Assembly (NCBI RefSeq): GCF_016725325.1
Contig: NZ_CP068083.1
Location: 4,402,001 to 4,466,000, forward strand
Length of the DNA stretch: 64,000 bases
Direction: 5' to 3'
Source of the DNA: Sphingobacterium spiritivorum
GTDB taxonomy: Bacteria > Bacteroidota > Bacteroidia > Sphingobacteriales > Sphingobacteriaceae
The notes under the pieces were generated by a model that was not told the origin of the DNA, did not search any database, and saw nothing but the letters and a program-made list of their open reading frames with translations. Made by a program: the position numbers and the translations under genes. Shown one piece after another: positions 27,517 to 36,193 of this stretch (position 1 is its first letter; every line of letters begins with the position of its first letter).

Positions 27517-28416
27517 TTATTGTCCGGAGGGCTTTTTCTCATCGTATATAATTGCTTCTTCCACGGGTAAGTAACGCTCATTGCTGATTAATCTTCCAGC
27601 TTTGTTATAAGTAAGTAACCGTTGAATACCGTTGACCGTTTTGATCACCTCTTTCTTTTGAAGTATAGCATTTTCATAGTATTCTTTTACTTCATCCTTT
27701 TCGCTGTTTTCATAGGTACGCATATAGAGCTTACCTGCCGTATAATCATCGCTGTATCTCACATTATTCTTCTGATACTGCTTATTGGTCAGTCTGCCGT
27801 TTTCATCATATGCTTCATATCTGTCTATTGCTGATACTCTTTGTTTGTTGCCATTCTCATAATATTCCGTGTAGGTCTCCGAGACCTCATCCGAAATCTG
27901 CTGTATGTTACCATTACGGTGATAGGTCTTGCTGACACCTCTTCCATAGTGCTTGTTCTTGTCCAGAGACACCCAGCCCTCCGTTCTCAGTATACTGTTT
28001 TCATATTGCTTAAAAAACAGGTTCTTTTCCTTTCTGTATGTTTCTACTGTCGGGATGACCCCGGTAAATGAAGTATAGGTCATAATTAAAGAATTGGTAA
28101 TAGTATACTCATTTCTCGTATTACCATCTGTCTCTGATACAGCACCAGAGATAAGCCCGTTCGACAGTGTAATATCAGCTGTTTGATTTTTACTCTCCAG
28201 CCTGTAAGAGCCATCTTTAAGTACTACCGGTTTTTGTGCTGTAATGCCGATAATACTGATTTTATCCATATAGGCACGTTCTATATTTCCAGCCTTAATT
28301 ACCAGAGTATCAATAGTTGTTTGTGCAAAGGCACTTTCTGTAATTATACCTGTAAATATTAATCCTATAGAGCTTATGTACTTCCAGTAATTCCTTTTAA
28401 TAATATTGTATTTCAT
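27517..28416 (-). CDS. YwqK/MORN-like repeat protein (299 aa)
   Basis: A secreted protein (hydrophobic signal near residues 14-31, FAQ cleavage site) whose second half is made of short repeats: KTYHRNGNIQQISDEV, TEYYENGNKQRVSAIDRY, EAYDENGRLTNKQY, and KEYYENAILQKKEV. The Y-x-N/D-G-x pattern is that of YwqK and MORN-variant repeats, which form beta hairpins and occur in immunity or antitoxin-like proteins. It is 18 bp downstream of the DKNYY gene. Function unknown; no toxin gene lies nearby. Confidence 0.7.
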   Translation of the reverse strand: MKYNIIKRNYWKYISSIGLIFTGIITESAFAQTTIDTLVIKAGNIERAYMDKISIIGITAQKPVVLKDGSYRLESKNQTADITLSNGLISGAVSETDGNTRNEYTITNSLIMTYTSFTGVIPTVETYRKEKNLFFKQYENSILRTEGWVSLDKNKHYGRGVSKTYHRNGNIQQISDEVSETYTEYYENGNKQRVSAIDRYEAYDENGRLTNKQYQKNNVRYSDDYTAGKLYMRTYENSEKDEVKEYYENAILQKKEVIKTVNGIQRLLTYNKAGRLISNERYLPVEEAIIYDEKKPSGQ

Positions 28417-28434
28417 ATATTTAGATCGTATTAA

Positions 28435-30306
28435 TTAATCTGTCTCTTTATCAAAAAAAATCTGTTCTTTTGTTCTGATCACAGCACATTCCTCCCCCTC
28501 TGCCAGTTTCAGCAGATTGGCTACATTATCATAATTTCGGGCTGCCAGTTCGCGTTCCAGATGATTGATATTTTCCACAAGATATAGGGAAGAATAAATG
28601 GGGTGAATATTGGGCAAATCAATTACAGTGGCGTAAAACTGATTGCCTTGTCTGTATACAATAAGGTGTTCGTCCTCTTTGTATTTTACAAAATCCTGTT
28701 GAGGAATTTTCGACCTGTATATATAAGTTACCTCTCCTAAATGTCCGTATTTACGGCTTCTTATATTTTGATAAGCTGTAAAATATATAACCTTATCATC
28801 CTTAAATATGCCATTTACAAATGGTCGGAGTCCTTTTATCTCTTTTGCATGTATGTAAGCCTGCTTATCTGAATCGAAATAGTAAAGCGATCTGAGATCA
28901 GAAAAGAGCAGGTGTAATCTTCCCGAAGCACGCTTCTGTAGCAAGACCATTTGATTCAGATCCGGAGTTACTGATCCCCATAGCCTGTCCTGTACTTTAG
29001 CAGGAAAAATAATTCCGTTTACTACATGGTTTCGGCCATCAGTCCCATATGTAAGCGCATAATCTAATTCTTCTGCAGTAAAGCTGCGTCCATTCATGCC
29101 CTGTAAGAGATATTGATGATAGTAAGCATGTTTGCTGTCTTTTACATATTCCACTGTTCCAGTTATGGATGAAATGCTGTTTACATCCGCCTCAGGTAAT
29201 ATGTAATCCTGATAATACACATTGTGTTTATCTTTCGCATAACTGAATATTGGTGTATTGATTCGCGGATGAGGGAGGCTTTCAAAACTGGCTGCATCGG
29301 CACCCGGTATTCTTCTTGTCTTATAAAAGACAGATTTACCATCCTTCACAAAGTTCTGTCCCACATATTTTGTTGCTGTATGGTCAATCCCGGATATCTT
29401 ATTATTACCAGAATATACATGAGTTGCATCAATACCCATTTTGCTTCCATACTCATTCTTGTAAGTAAGTTGTTTAAAACTGCTAAGGCTGGCCTCTTTT
29501 ACCTTAAAATAACCATCTCCCATTCTTAAGAAATACACCTCGTTATTATAGCTTAGATACGGACTGCCGTTACCCGGAAGATACACCCCATTTCGGGCAA
29601 CCTGATTATCCGGATCGTCATCATTATTCCTGTTAATCAGGTAATAAACAATGCCAGCCAATATTAGAAAGAAACCTAATAATATAAAGAGAACCGTTTT
29701 GATCTTAAGCGGACGTGTGACCGTTTCAATCTGCATTCCTTTTTGGTACACAAAAAGTTGCTCATAATATACATTTTTCACCTGGCCCACATTTTTATGA
29801 GTACTATACTGGTATTCTTTTTCCAGTATAGTACTCAACCGGGACCAGAAAGCATCCAGATCTTTATTTACAATACCCATAAATACATTTCCTGTATTGA
29901 TATGAATGGTTTTTTCTGTAATTATACTCAGTCTGTCCCAGCGCTTATTTCTGATCACAGCCTTAACAATATGAATAGAATCCAACGGAATACTGTAGAA
30001 TTGATTCCTGCTTTTGATCTCCAGACTTTTGTTTACGATAGAGAGGGTCACTACGGGTTTCAACAGAAGATTAAACAAACTTATAGCAGCAAAATACACA
30101 ATGGCAAACAACAGTACAATCAGTACGATACTCACAGGGCCTGTAATCATGAATCCAAATAGCTGAAACAAAAGATCATAGCCTTTGGCGTAAAAGAAGT
30201 AGCCAAAAGGAAGCATGATCAGCAGGGAAAATAAAGTGTAAAGCCAGATTCCTTTTTTATCAAAGATATTTCCCTTAAGTGTCACTGTAAGTTGTTCCTT
30301 GCTCAT
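28435..30306 (-). CDS. DKNYY-repeat membrane protein with PH-like domain (623 aa)
   Basis: Membrane segments lie near residues 20-40, 45-80 and 205-225. Between the second and third is a soluble segment (about 90-175) that resembles a bacterial PH domain. The large C-terminal part carries repeats such as DGKSVFYKTRRIPGADAASF, DKHNVYYQDYILPEADVNSI and DSKHAYYHQYLLQGMNGRSF, matching DKNYY-family repeats that stack as beta blades or hairpins. It lies in an operon with a smaller membrane protein upstream (8 bp) and a YwqK-like gene downstream (18 bp). Role unknown. Confidence 0.7.
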   Translation of the reverse strand: MSKEQLTVTLKGNIFDKKGIWLYTLFSLLIMLPFGYFFYAKGYDLLFQLFGFMITGPVSIVLIVLLFAIVYFAAISLFNLLLKPVVTLSIVNKSLEIKSRNQFYSIPLDSIHIVKAVIRNKRWDRLSIITEKTIHINTGNVFMGIVNKDLDAFWSRLSTILEKEYQYSTHKNVGQVKNVYYEQLFVYQKGMQIETVTRPLKIKTVLFILLGFFLILAGIVYYLINRNNDDDPDNQVARNGVYLPGNGSPYLSYNNEVYFLRMGDGYFKVKEASLSSFKQLTYKNEYGSKMGIDATHVYSGNNKISGIDHTATKYVGQNFVKDGKSVFYKTRRIPGADAASFESLPHPRINTPIFSYAKDKHNVYYQDYILPEADVNSISSITGTVEYVKDSKHAYYHQYLLQGMNGRSFTAEELDYALTYGTDGRNHVVNGIIFPAKVQDRLWGSVTPDLNQMVLLQKRASGRLHLLFSDLRSLYYFDSDKQAYIHAKEIKGLRPFVNGIFKDDKVIYFTAYQNIRSRKYGHLGEVTYIYRSKIPQQDFVKYKEDEHLIVYRQGNQFYATVIDLPNIHPIYSSLYLVENINHLERELAARNYDNVANLLKLAEGEECAVIRTKEQIFFDKETD

Positions 30307-30314
30307 TCCGTTGT

Positions 30315-30932
30315 TTATCTGATATCTATACTATTTACCACAGGTATTCCGGGTTGTTTTTCCATAAATGTCTGAATGGCAAATTGTGCCTGAGCATACT
30401 GATAGAAAGTCACGCTGTGTTTTTTATTCTCAAAAGTTCTGATCTTCATATTATACACAGTAGGTGATTTATAGGGTCTTGATCTCGAAAATGAAACATC
30501 CATAATATCTGTATAAGGGATATTCTTTTGGGATATGAGTGTCGGAATAATAATATGGCGCGTCTGGAAAACATAAGGTGCAATACCGGCCCAAAATCTT
30601 CCTATAACTTGCACATACCGGTGATACAGCTGCAAATTATCCTCATCCAATTGTCTTAGTATAGTAATGAAAATTGCGGTCCGTCTGTAGGTCAGATAAA
30701 GAAGTATACCAAATGGTATAGCCAATATTACCTGCAGATAAAGTATAGTAGGTAGTACATAACTCAGAAAGTCAATATGGTATAACTTTCTTTCTGTATA
30801 AACGACATGAAAATTGTAGCCAAAAAAGAATATAACCGAAAAATTAACCAGCAGCAATACTGTCATTACTACCTGTCGCAATCTGATGATATTCTTTATT
30901 TCCTTTTCTCTGAATTCGTTCATTCCAATCAT
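30315..30932 (-). CDS. Two-TM membrane protein with PH-like domain
   Basis: About 205 aa if started at the internal ATG 30932 (a frame from 30980 adds 16 residues). Two hydrophobic segments (VVMTVLLLVNFSVIFFFGYN and a second near 70 residues later) are followed by a soluble domain ending in a helix (FYQYAQAQFAIQTFMEKQPG) that resembles the corresponding part of the next protein. It is first in the 31-26.5 kb minus-strand operon. No specific family is recognised. Confidence 0.6.
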   Translation of the reverse strand: MIGMNEFREKEIKNIIRLRQVVMTVLLLVNFSVIFFFGYNFHVVYTERKLYHIDFLSYVLPTILYLQVILAIPFGILLYLTYRRTAIFITILRQLDEDNLQLYHRYVQVIGRFWAGIAPYVFQTRHIIIPTLISQKNIPYTDIMDVSFSRSRPYKSPTVYNMKIRTFENKKHSVTFYQYAQAQFAIQTFMEKQPGIPVVNSIDIR

Positions 30933-31088
30933 GCCATGTTTAAAGGATTGACAACTTAAATATAACAGTGTTCTTGTCAAAAATTGAGCCCGGAATGATA
31001 TTCGTTGAATTTGCTGAGATATTAGTGATGTTCTATTTATTATTTGATTTGAGATAAAACACAGAATATTCCTGATAGCGGGGCTATT

Positions 31089-32009
31089 TTAAGTGGTTTC
31101 CTGTTCTAGAGCTCTTCCCATCACCTTTCGGAAAAGGTCTTTGATACGATTGATTTCCTTTTGATGTGAATTCTGTTTGCGGGTGCCAAAGTAAAGCGTA
31201 TTTTTCAAAGGCTTCACTCCTTCCCATATCAATTGTATCTGTCCGTTTTCTATTTCCTGACGGCATAGAAAGTCCGGAATCACGGCAAGCCCTGTTCCTC
31301 CACTCAGACAACGTACTATGGAATTAAGATTGGGTACAATATAATTAGGCCGGAAGTTGGGTTGCTGATCAAAATTAAGTTTCCAGAATCGTAGTAAATG
31401 CTCCATATCTCCTGTCGTGCCATACCACTTTTGTTCTTTCAGCCAGTTTTCGGTCTGATGGATATCATCTGTCTTTCGGATGGCCTCAAAAGCAGCTTTA
31501 TCCACATCGCTTCCGCCAACCAGTACGATCTGTTCACAGGAAAACGGTTCCAATTCCAGTTGTGAGGAATTTCCTTTTTGAGGGGTGATAATCAGATCAA
31601 CGATTCCCTTGTCCAGCTGATCCAGCATTTCCGGATATTCTCCAAAGCAGATAATAAGATTAAAGGGTAACGAAGAAACATACTGTTCGAGAGTGATCTG
31701 AAAGGTCTCAAAGCACATCCCTATGCTTATCGTGGGCGTATGCTGTTCCGTACTTTTCTGAAAGTTTTTCTCCACTTCTTCCAGTTTTGTCAGTGCATCG
31801 ACGACCGCATTATACAACACTTTGCCTCGTTCTGTAGGTACCATTTTCCGACCGGTGCGGTCAAATAATTTATATCCTACATAAGATTCCAGCGAACTCA
31901 GATGAAGACTTACACCCGGCTGAGAGATAAAAAGTGCCTCAGCAGCACCTGTCAGGGTTCCTGTTTTATAAATCGCCTTAAACGTGCGGTACCATTCCAG
32001 ATTTACCAT
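31089..32009 (-). CDS. LysR-family transcriptional regulator
   Basis: A 306-aa regulator with the winged helix at residues 1-60 (TLTGAAEALFISQPGVSLHL, then LESYVGYKLFDRTGRKMVPT) and a periplasmic-binding-protein-like effector domain from about 90 to 300. It is divergent from an MdaB-type quinone reductase and a YgiN-like monooxygenase, so it probably controls them in response to quinones or electrophiles. Length is normal for LysR. Confidence 0.9.
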   Translation of the reverse strand: MVNLEWYRTFKAIYKTGTLTGAAEALFISQPGVSLHLSSLESYVGYKLFDRTGRKMVPTERGKVLYNAVVDALTKLEEVEKNFQKSTEQHTPTISIGMCFETFQITLEQYVSSLPFNLIICFGEYPEMLDQLDKGIVDLIITPQKGNSSQLELEPFSCEQIVLVGGSDVDKAAFEAIRKTDDIHQTENWLKEQKWYGTTGDMEHLLRFWKLNFDQQPNFRPNYIVPNLNSIVRCLSGGTGLAVIPDFLCRQEIENGQIQLIWEGVKPLKNTLYFGTRKQNSHQKEINRIKDLFRKVMGRALEQETT

Positions 32010-32016
32010 TTCCTAA

Positions 32017-32034
32017 GTATTATAATTATGATAC
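32017..32034. promoter_or_regulatory. Candidate LysR operator between lysR-type gene and mdaB
   Basis: GTATTATAATTATGATAC is a near-palindrome ending in GTAT and ATAC, holding the T-N11-A spacing used by LysR proteins. It sits just upstream of the regulator start and about 45 bp before the mdaB -7 element. Confidence 0.35.
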
Positions 32035-32077
32035 AAATATATAAATTATGTTATTTTTATAATAGTATGGACCGCCG

Positions 32078-32085
32078 TATTTTTG
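32078..32085 (+). promoter_or_regulatory. Promoter -7 element of mdaB
   Basis: TATTTTTG fits TAnnTTTG and lies 21 bp before the mdaB ATG at 32107. The T-rich word around 32050-32058 could be the -33 region. Confidence 0.45.
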
Positions 32086-32106
32086 TAACATATCAAAACA
32101 ATATAT

Positions 32107-32721
32107 ATGAAAAAGATACTTATCATTAATGGAGGACAGCATTTCGGACATTCCGGAGGGCGTTTCAATACTACTATAGCGGCTACCACATTTGATTTCT
32201 TCAATGAAATGGAAGATGTTGAGGTTCAGTTGACAAACGTAGATAAGGGATATGACCCAGAGGAAGAAGTCCGTAAATTTGTGTGGGCAGACTACATTAT
32301 CTACCACACCCCGATCTGGTGGTTCCAGTTGCCACATAAATTCAAGCAGTATATAGATGAAGTGTTTACGGTGGGTCACAATAAAGGAATATACCATAGT
32401 GATGGACGCTCATCCGATAATCCGGCAATTAATTACGGTACGGGAGGTCAGCTGGCAGGACGTAAATATATGCTGACAACCAGTTGGAATGCTCCGGCTA
32501 CAGCTTTCACATTGCCGGGAGAATTCTTCCAGCAACACAGTGTGGATGAGGGGGCACTGTTTGGTTTTCATCGTATGAATGCTTTTGTCTCTTTAGAAAA
32601 AATGGAAAGCTTCCATTTTCATGATGTAGAAAAAAATGCACAGGTTGAGCGGGATATGGAACAATATCGCTTACATTTGAAAAATGTATTTGCAGAGGAA
32701 CTGAACTCTGTAGCATGCTAA
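32107..32721 (+). CDS. mdaB: MdaB-type NAD(P)H quinone oxidoreductase
   Basis: A 204-aa flavodoxin-fold protein. The start KKILIINGGQHFGHSGGRFN binds the FAD phosphates, and YHTPIWWFQLPHKFKQYIDE is the conserved core of MdaB. It reduces quinones by two electrons, limiting redox cycling. The next gene encodes an ABM protein like YgiN, which in E. coli is next to mdaB and acts in the same quinol-quinone cycle. Control by the divergent LysR protein is likely. Confidence 0.85.
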   Translation: MKKILIINGGQHFGHSGGRFNTTIAATTFDFFNEMEDVEVQLTNVDKGYDPEEEVRKFVWADYIIYHTPIWWFQLPHKFKQYIDEVFTVGHNKGIYHSDGRSSDNPAINYGTGGQLAGRKYMLTTSWNAPATAFTLPGEFFQQHSVDEGALFGFHRMNAFVSLEKMESFHFHDVEKNAQVERDMEQYRLHLKNVFAEELNSVAC

Positions 32722-32737
32722 ATAAAAAATATCAGCT

Positions 32738-33028
32738 ATGAATATATACTTAACAGCAGTCATTAAAGCAAAAAGCGAATATAGAGATGAGGTGTTGGAG
32801 ACACTGAAGAATATGGTCAGCAAAACACTGGAGGAAAAGGCTTGTCAAAAATATGATCTGCATGAAGATATGGAAGATCCGAATCGGTTTGTTTTCTATG
32901 AAATATGGCAGGATCAGCAGGGATTGGATATACACAATCAGCAACCCTATATTCTAGACTTTGTAGCTATTGTACCTGAAAAACTTCAGGAAGGTCCTTT
33001 GATTATCAAGATGAAAAAGCTGGGTTAA
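32738..33028 (+). CDS. YgiN-like antibiotic biosynthesis monooxygenase (ABM) domain protein
   Basis: A 96-aa single ABM (dimeric alpha-beta barrel) protein. VIKAKSEYRDEVLETLKNMV, the EKACQKYDLHEDMEDPNRFV strand and the FYEIWQDQQGLDIHNQQPYI segment follow the family pattern. It begins 16 bp after mdaB and ends before a strong terminator, so the two form one operon. By analogy with YgiN it oxidises quinols made by MdaB. Confidence 0.85.
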   Translation: MNIYLTAVIKAKSEYRDEVLETLKNMVSKTLEEKACQKYDLHEDMEDPNRFVFYEIWQDQQGLDIHNQQPYILDFVAIVPEKLQEGPLIIKMKKLG

Positions 33029-33081
33029 TAAAAAGCCTTTTTATATACGTAATACCCGTACAACGAAAATTTGCAAGTCTG

Positions 33082-33120
33082 AAGACATCCTATCCGGGTT
33101 TGGATAGGATGTCTTTTTTA
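33082..33120. terminator. Bidirectional terminator between mdaB operon and eamA
   Basis: A perfect 14-bp stem (33082-33095 with 33102-33115) with a 6-nt loop. A T-tract follows on the + strand and A residues precede it for the minus strand, so it can serve both the ABM gene and the convergent transporter gene. Confidence 0.9.
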
Positions 33121-33139
33121 TCAGGAACCTTAATGTGGG

Positions 33140-33997
33140 TTACAACGTATCTTTATATCTGTTGGTCAAAGTGGTTCCCATACTTGCAATAACTACGCAA
33201 AGAATAGATATCCACTGTAAAAGGCTCAGATATTCTTTCAAAAAGAGCAAGCCGGACAGTGCTCCGAATGCGGGCTGCAGACTTGTCAGGATACTGAATG
33301 TTTTCGGAGGGAGACGTTTTAATGCTATCATATCCAGTGTAAAAGGCAATGCACTGGAAAATATAGCTACCCCAAATCCCAAGAGCAAATAATGGAAACT
33401 TAAATGTGCCAGACTTCCGCTTAAAATACCAAACGGCAGAATCAGTATAGCAGCTATACCCATTCCTACAGTGACAGCAACTCTGTTATCGACTACCTGA
33501 GAAATTTTACCTCCCATCACAATATATCCGGCCCAGAATATACCTGCCAGAAAAGCGAGCCCCAGTCCGATTATGTCAATATTATTGCTTTGCCAGGGTA
33601 CGATAAGCAATATGCCGGCACATGCGAATAAAGCCCAAACCAGATCCAAAAGTTTGCGTGACAGAAAAAGAGCCAGTAAAAGCGGCCCGATAAATTCTAC
33701 CGTTACTCCTAATCCAAGAGGAATACGCTGAATTGCATAATAGAAGATAAGATTCATACTGCCGATACAGGCACCATATCCAAAACAGTATAACCACTGT
33801 TGTTTATTCAATGCAGACAATCGTGGTCTGTTGATAATAAACAGTAACAGGGCCGACAAACCTATTCGTAAGGTACTTGTGCCACCGGGACCAAGAACGG
33901 GAAACAGTTTTTTTGCGATAGATGCCCCACCCTGTACACAGATCATAGATGCCAGAGCTGCCGGTACAGCAATATTTTTATTTTTCATCAGGCTCAA
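33140..33997 (-). CDS. EamA-family (DMT) transporter, RhtA-like
   Basis: A 285-aa membrane protein with about ten hydrophobic segments in two homologous halves. The first begins AVPAALASMICVQGGASIAK and the second is marked by AFLAGIFWAGYIVMGGKISQ and ILTSLQPAFGALSGLLFLKE, the latter being the usual EamA end motif. Members export amino acids or metabolites such as threonine and homoserine; the substrate here cannot be named. It is monocistronic and followed by a shared terminator. Confidence 0.88.
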   Translation of the reverse strand: MSLMKNKNIAVPAALASMICVQGGASIAKKLFPVLGPGGTSTLRIGLSALLLFIINRPRLSALNKQQWLYCFGYGACIGSMNLIFYYAIQRIPLGLGVTVEFIGPLLLALFLSRKLLDLVWALFACAGILLIVPWQSNNIDIIGLGLAFLAGIFWAGYIVMGGKISQVVDNRVAVTVGMGIAAILILPFGILSGSLAHLSFHYLLLGFGVAIFSSALPFTLDMIALKRLPPKTFSILTSLQPAFGALSGLLFLKEYLSLLQWISILCVVIASMGTTLTNRYKDTL

Positions 33998-34239
33998 ATC
34001 TAAGCTAAACTTTCATTAGCAGGAAATGTTAAATTTAAAAATGATGGATAACGGAATTAAATTAATAAAAATGTAAAAGCTCCTTTTTAAAATTGCTTTA
34101 AATTGATTGCAGAAATTGTTACATAATCAGAGAACAAAACTTTTAAAGAAGAGGTATAAGTAATTGATTGTATTAATTTTACCCTAAAATAATTTAAGTA
34201 ATTTCAGTATTATTCTCTTGTTTAACCAAATATATTTAA

Positions 34240-34306
34240 TTAGCTTTGGCGAGAGCTAAAGGAAACTTTACTTAATGTGTGATAAATGGAGCTTCGGCTC
34301 CTTTTT
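34240..34306 (+). ncRNA. Candidate small structured RNA with terminator
   Basis: The 715-bp region 33998-34712 has no supported protein gene. Within it, TTAGCT (34240-34245) pairs with AGCTAA (34254-34259), and a GGAGC-TTCG-GCTCC hairpin (34288-34301) followed by five T residues forms a terminator with the stable UUCG tetraloop. No gene ends just upstream on this strand, so the terminator may end a small RNA. The rest of the region is AT-rich and without clear signal. Confidence 0.35.
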
Positions 34307-34712
34307 CATTTTTATATACCCTATCTGTAGCCAGGAATTGCCTTATACCACTCTCCTGTTTCTTCTGCTTTAGCAACAGACTTCAGAATTCTCAAAAATC
34401 ATATTTGCCTTATCCGACATTCAAAGTAAAGCCATACGCCAAGCATCAGCATCAAAGCCAGCAGTATAATAAGTAAAACTATCCGATTTGAATTCTTACC
34501 GGTTTTCATAATCAAAAGTAGCATTTACATTAAAAAGTCATGCCGGTTTATGACGGACAAAATGCGGATAATGTATAAAGTGAAATTATAAAAGATATTC
34601 CAGATGCTATAGTTCCCATATTAATTGTCACAGGATATACATGCAGTGTCAGTTATTCATCATGTTTTGCAAATTACATGTGTATATCGGGATTTCCCGA
34701 TATATTTGTTTT

Positions 34713-35015
34713 ATGGATTTTATAGAAATATTTAAAGCGCTCTCTAATAAGGGGCGTTTTCAAATCTTACAATGGCTAAAGGAGCCGGAACAACACTTTC
34801 CCGTGCAGGAACATGCCGATCTTCGTGAAGTCGGGGTCTGTGTGGGGCAGATACAAAAAAAATCCAGACTGACACAATCTACTGTATCCGAATACCTTAC
34901 CATAATGCAGAAAGCCAATCTGGTAAAATCCGTCAAAATAGGACAATGGACCTATTACAAACGGAATGAAGAAATTTTACAGTTAATAAGTGATTATTTT
35001 AAAGACGAACTATAA
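34713..35015 (+). CDS. ArsR-family winged-helix regulator
   Basis: About 100 aa from ATG 34713 (MDFIEIFKALSNKGRFQILQ); the longer frame from 34641 adds a hydrophobic stretch foreign to the family. The recognition helix is in KKSRLTQSTVSEYLTIMQKA, and the wing follows (VKIGQWTYYKRNE). A Cys in GVCVGQ near residue 45 might sense redox or electrophiles; the classical metal-binding pair is absent. It lies 20 bp upstream of an Old Yellow Enzyme gene, so it most likely controls that gene. Confidence 0.82.
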   Translation: MDFIEIFKALSNKGRFQILQWLKEPEQHFPVQEHADLREVGVCVGQIQKKSRLTQSTVSEYLTIMQKANLVKSVKIGQWTYYKRNEEILQLISDYFKDEL

Positions 35016-35035
35016 CAACAAAATACAGGAATTTT

Positions 35036-36136
35036 ATGAGCAATAATAATTTATTTCAGCCCTTTCAACTCAAATCCTTGCAGCTAAAAAACAGATTTGT
35101 GATGGCTCCTATGACACGATCCTTTTCTCCGCAAGGTATTCCCACTTCCGATGTCGCTTCTTATTATAGCAGACGTGCAGCTGCTGACGTAGGTTTGATA
35201 CTATCCGAAGGTACGGTGATCAACCGTGTATCTTCTTCCAACGATCCAGATGTCCCTCATTTTTACGGACAGGAAGCACTAGAAGGCTGGCAAAAAGTCA
35301 TTAATGAAGTTCACCAGGCCGGAGGAAGTATGGGGCCTCAGATCTGGCATATGGGTATTATGCCCGACCATCATTCCGGATGGAGACCATCTTCTCCTTT
35401 TGAAGGACCATCTTCGTACAACAGTCCGGGTCTTGCCAATGGCAGAGCCATGACCACCGAAGACATTGCTTCTGCTATTCAGGCATACGGAGATGCTGCA
35501 GCAGAAGCGCAAAGACTGGGATTCGACTGTGTGGAATTGCATGGCGCGCATGGGTATCTTATAGATCAGTTTTTCTGGAAAGCCACCAATAACCGTACAG
35601 ATAGATATGGCGGAGAGACTTTGGCAGAACGTTCCAGATTTGCGATCGATGTCATCAAAGAGGTAAGACGCAGAGTGGGTGAAGATTTTGCAGTCATTAT
35701 CAGGTTGTCACAGTGGAAACCAGCGGACTACCAGTATAAACTTGCACAGACTCCACAGGAAATGGAACAGTGGCTTTTACCGCTTTCCGAAGCAGGGGTT
35801 GATATCTTTCATTGTTCACAACGCCGTTTCTGGGAACCCGAATTTGATGGATCTGATCTTAATTTTGCAGGATGGGCAAAGAAAATAACAGGAAAACCTA
35901 CTATTACAGTAGGCTCTGTAGGTCTTGATGGTGAGTTTCTGGCGGCATTTGCCGGTGAAAGTTCCCAGCCAAGTCCTTTAGATGAATTATTACGCAGATA
36001 CGACAGAGGAGATTTTGATCTTGTGGCTGTAGGACGTGCTTTGTTAGCAGATCCGCAATGGGTACAGAAAATCGGGCAGAATCAAGTTGATAAACTGAAA
36101 GGCTTTTCAAAAGAAGCTCTTGCACAACTGATTTAA
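35036..36136 (+). CDS. Old Yellow Enzyme family alkene reductase
   Basis: A 366-aa FMN-dependent TIM-barrel reductase. LKNRFVMAPMTRS starts the barrel, HGAHGYLIDQFFWKATNNRT with RYGG carries the substrate-binding residues and FMN contacts, and ITVGSVGL plus FDLVAVGRALLADPQW is the FMN phosphate site. Members reduce activated C=C bonds of enones, maleimides or nitro compounds with NAD(P)H. It forms an operon with the ArsR regulator (20 bp gap). Length is normal. Confidence 0.92.
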   Translation: MSNNNLFQPFQLKSLQLKNRFVMAPMTRSFSPQGIPTSDVASYYSRRAAADVGLILSEGTVINRVSSSNDPDVPHFYGQEALEGWQKVINEVHQAGGSMGPQIWHMGIMPDHHSGWRPSSPFEGPSSYNSPGLANGRAMTTEDIASAIQAYGDAAAEAQRLGFDCVELHGAHGYLIDQFFWKATNNRTDRYGGETLAERSRFAIDVIKEVRRRVGEDFAVIIRLSQWKPADYQYKLAQTPQEMEQWLLPLSEAGVDIFHCSQRRFWEPEFDGSDLNFAGWAKKITGKPTITVGSVGLDGEFLAAFAGESSQPSPLDELLRRYDRGDFDLVAVGRALLADPQWVQKIGQNQVDKLKGFSKEALAQLI

Positions 36137-36193
36137 GCTAATTACGGATTAAACGAAAGGAAAATTTATCCTGCTTTCGCAGTTCGATAATCC

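Noticed and set aside
34279..34476. 65-aa open frame in the 33998-34712 gap
   Set aside because: Begins inside the UUCG terminator hairpin region, has unlikely composition (many Ser, Cys, Phe) and no ribosome-binding site or family.
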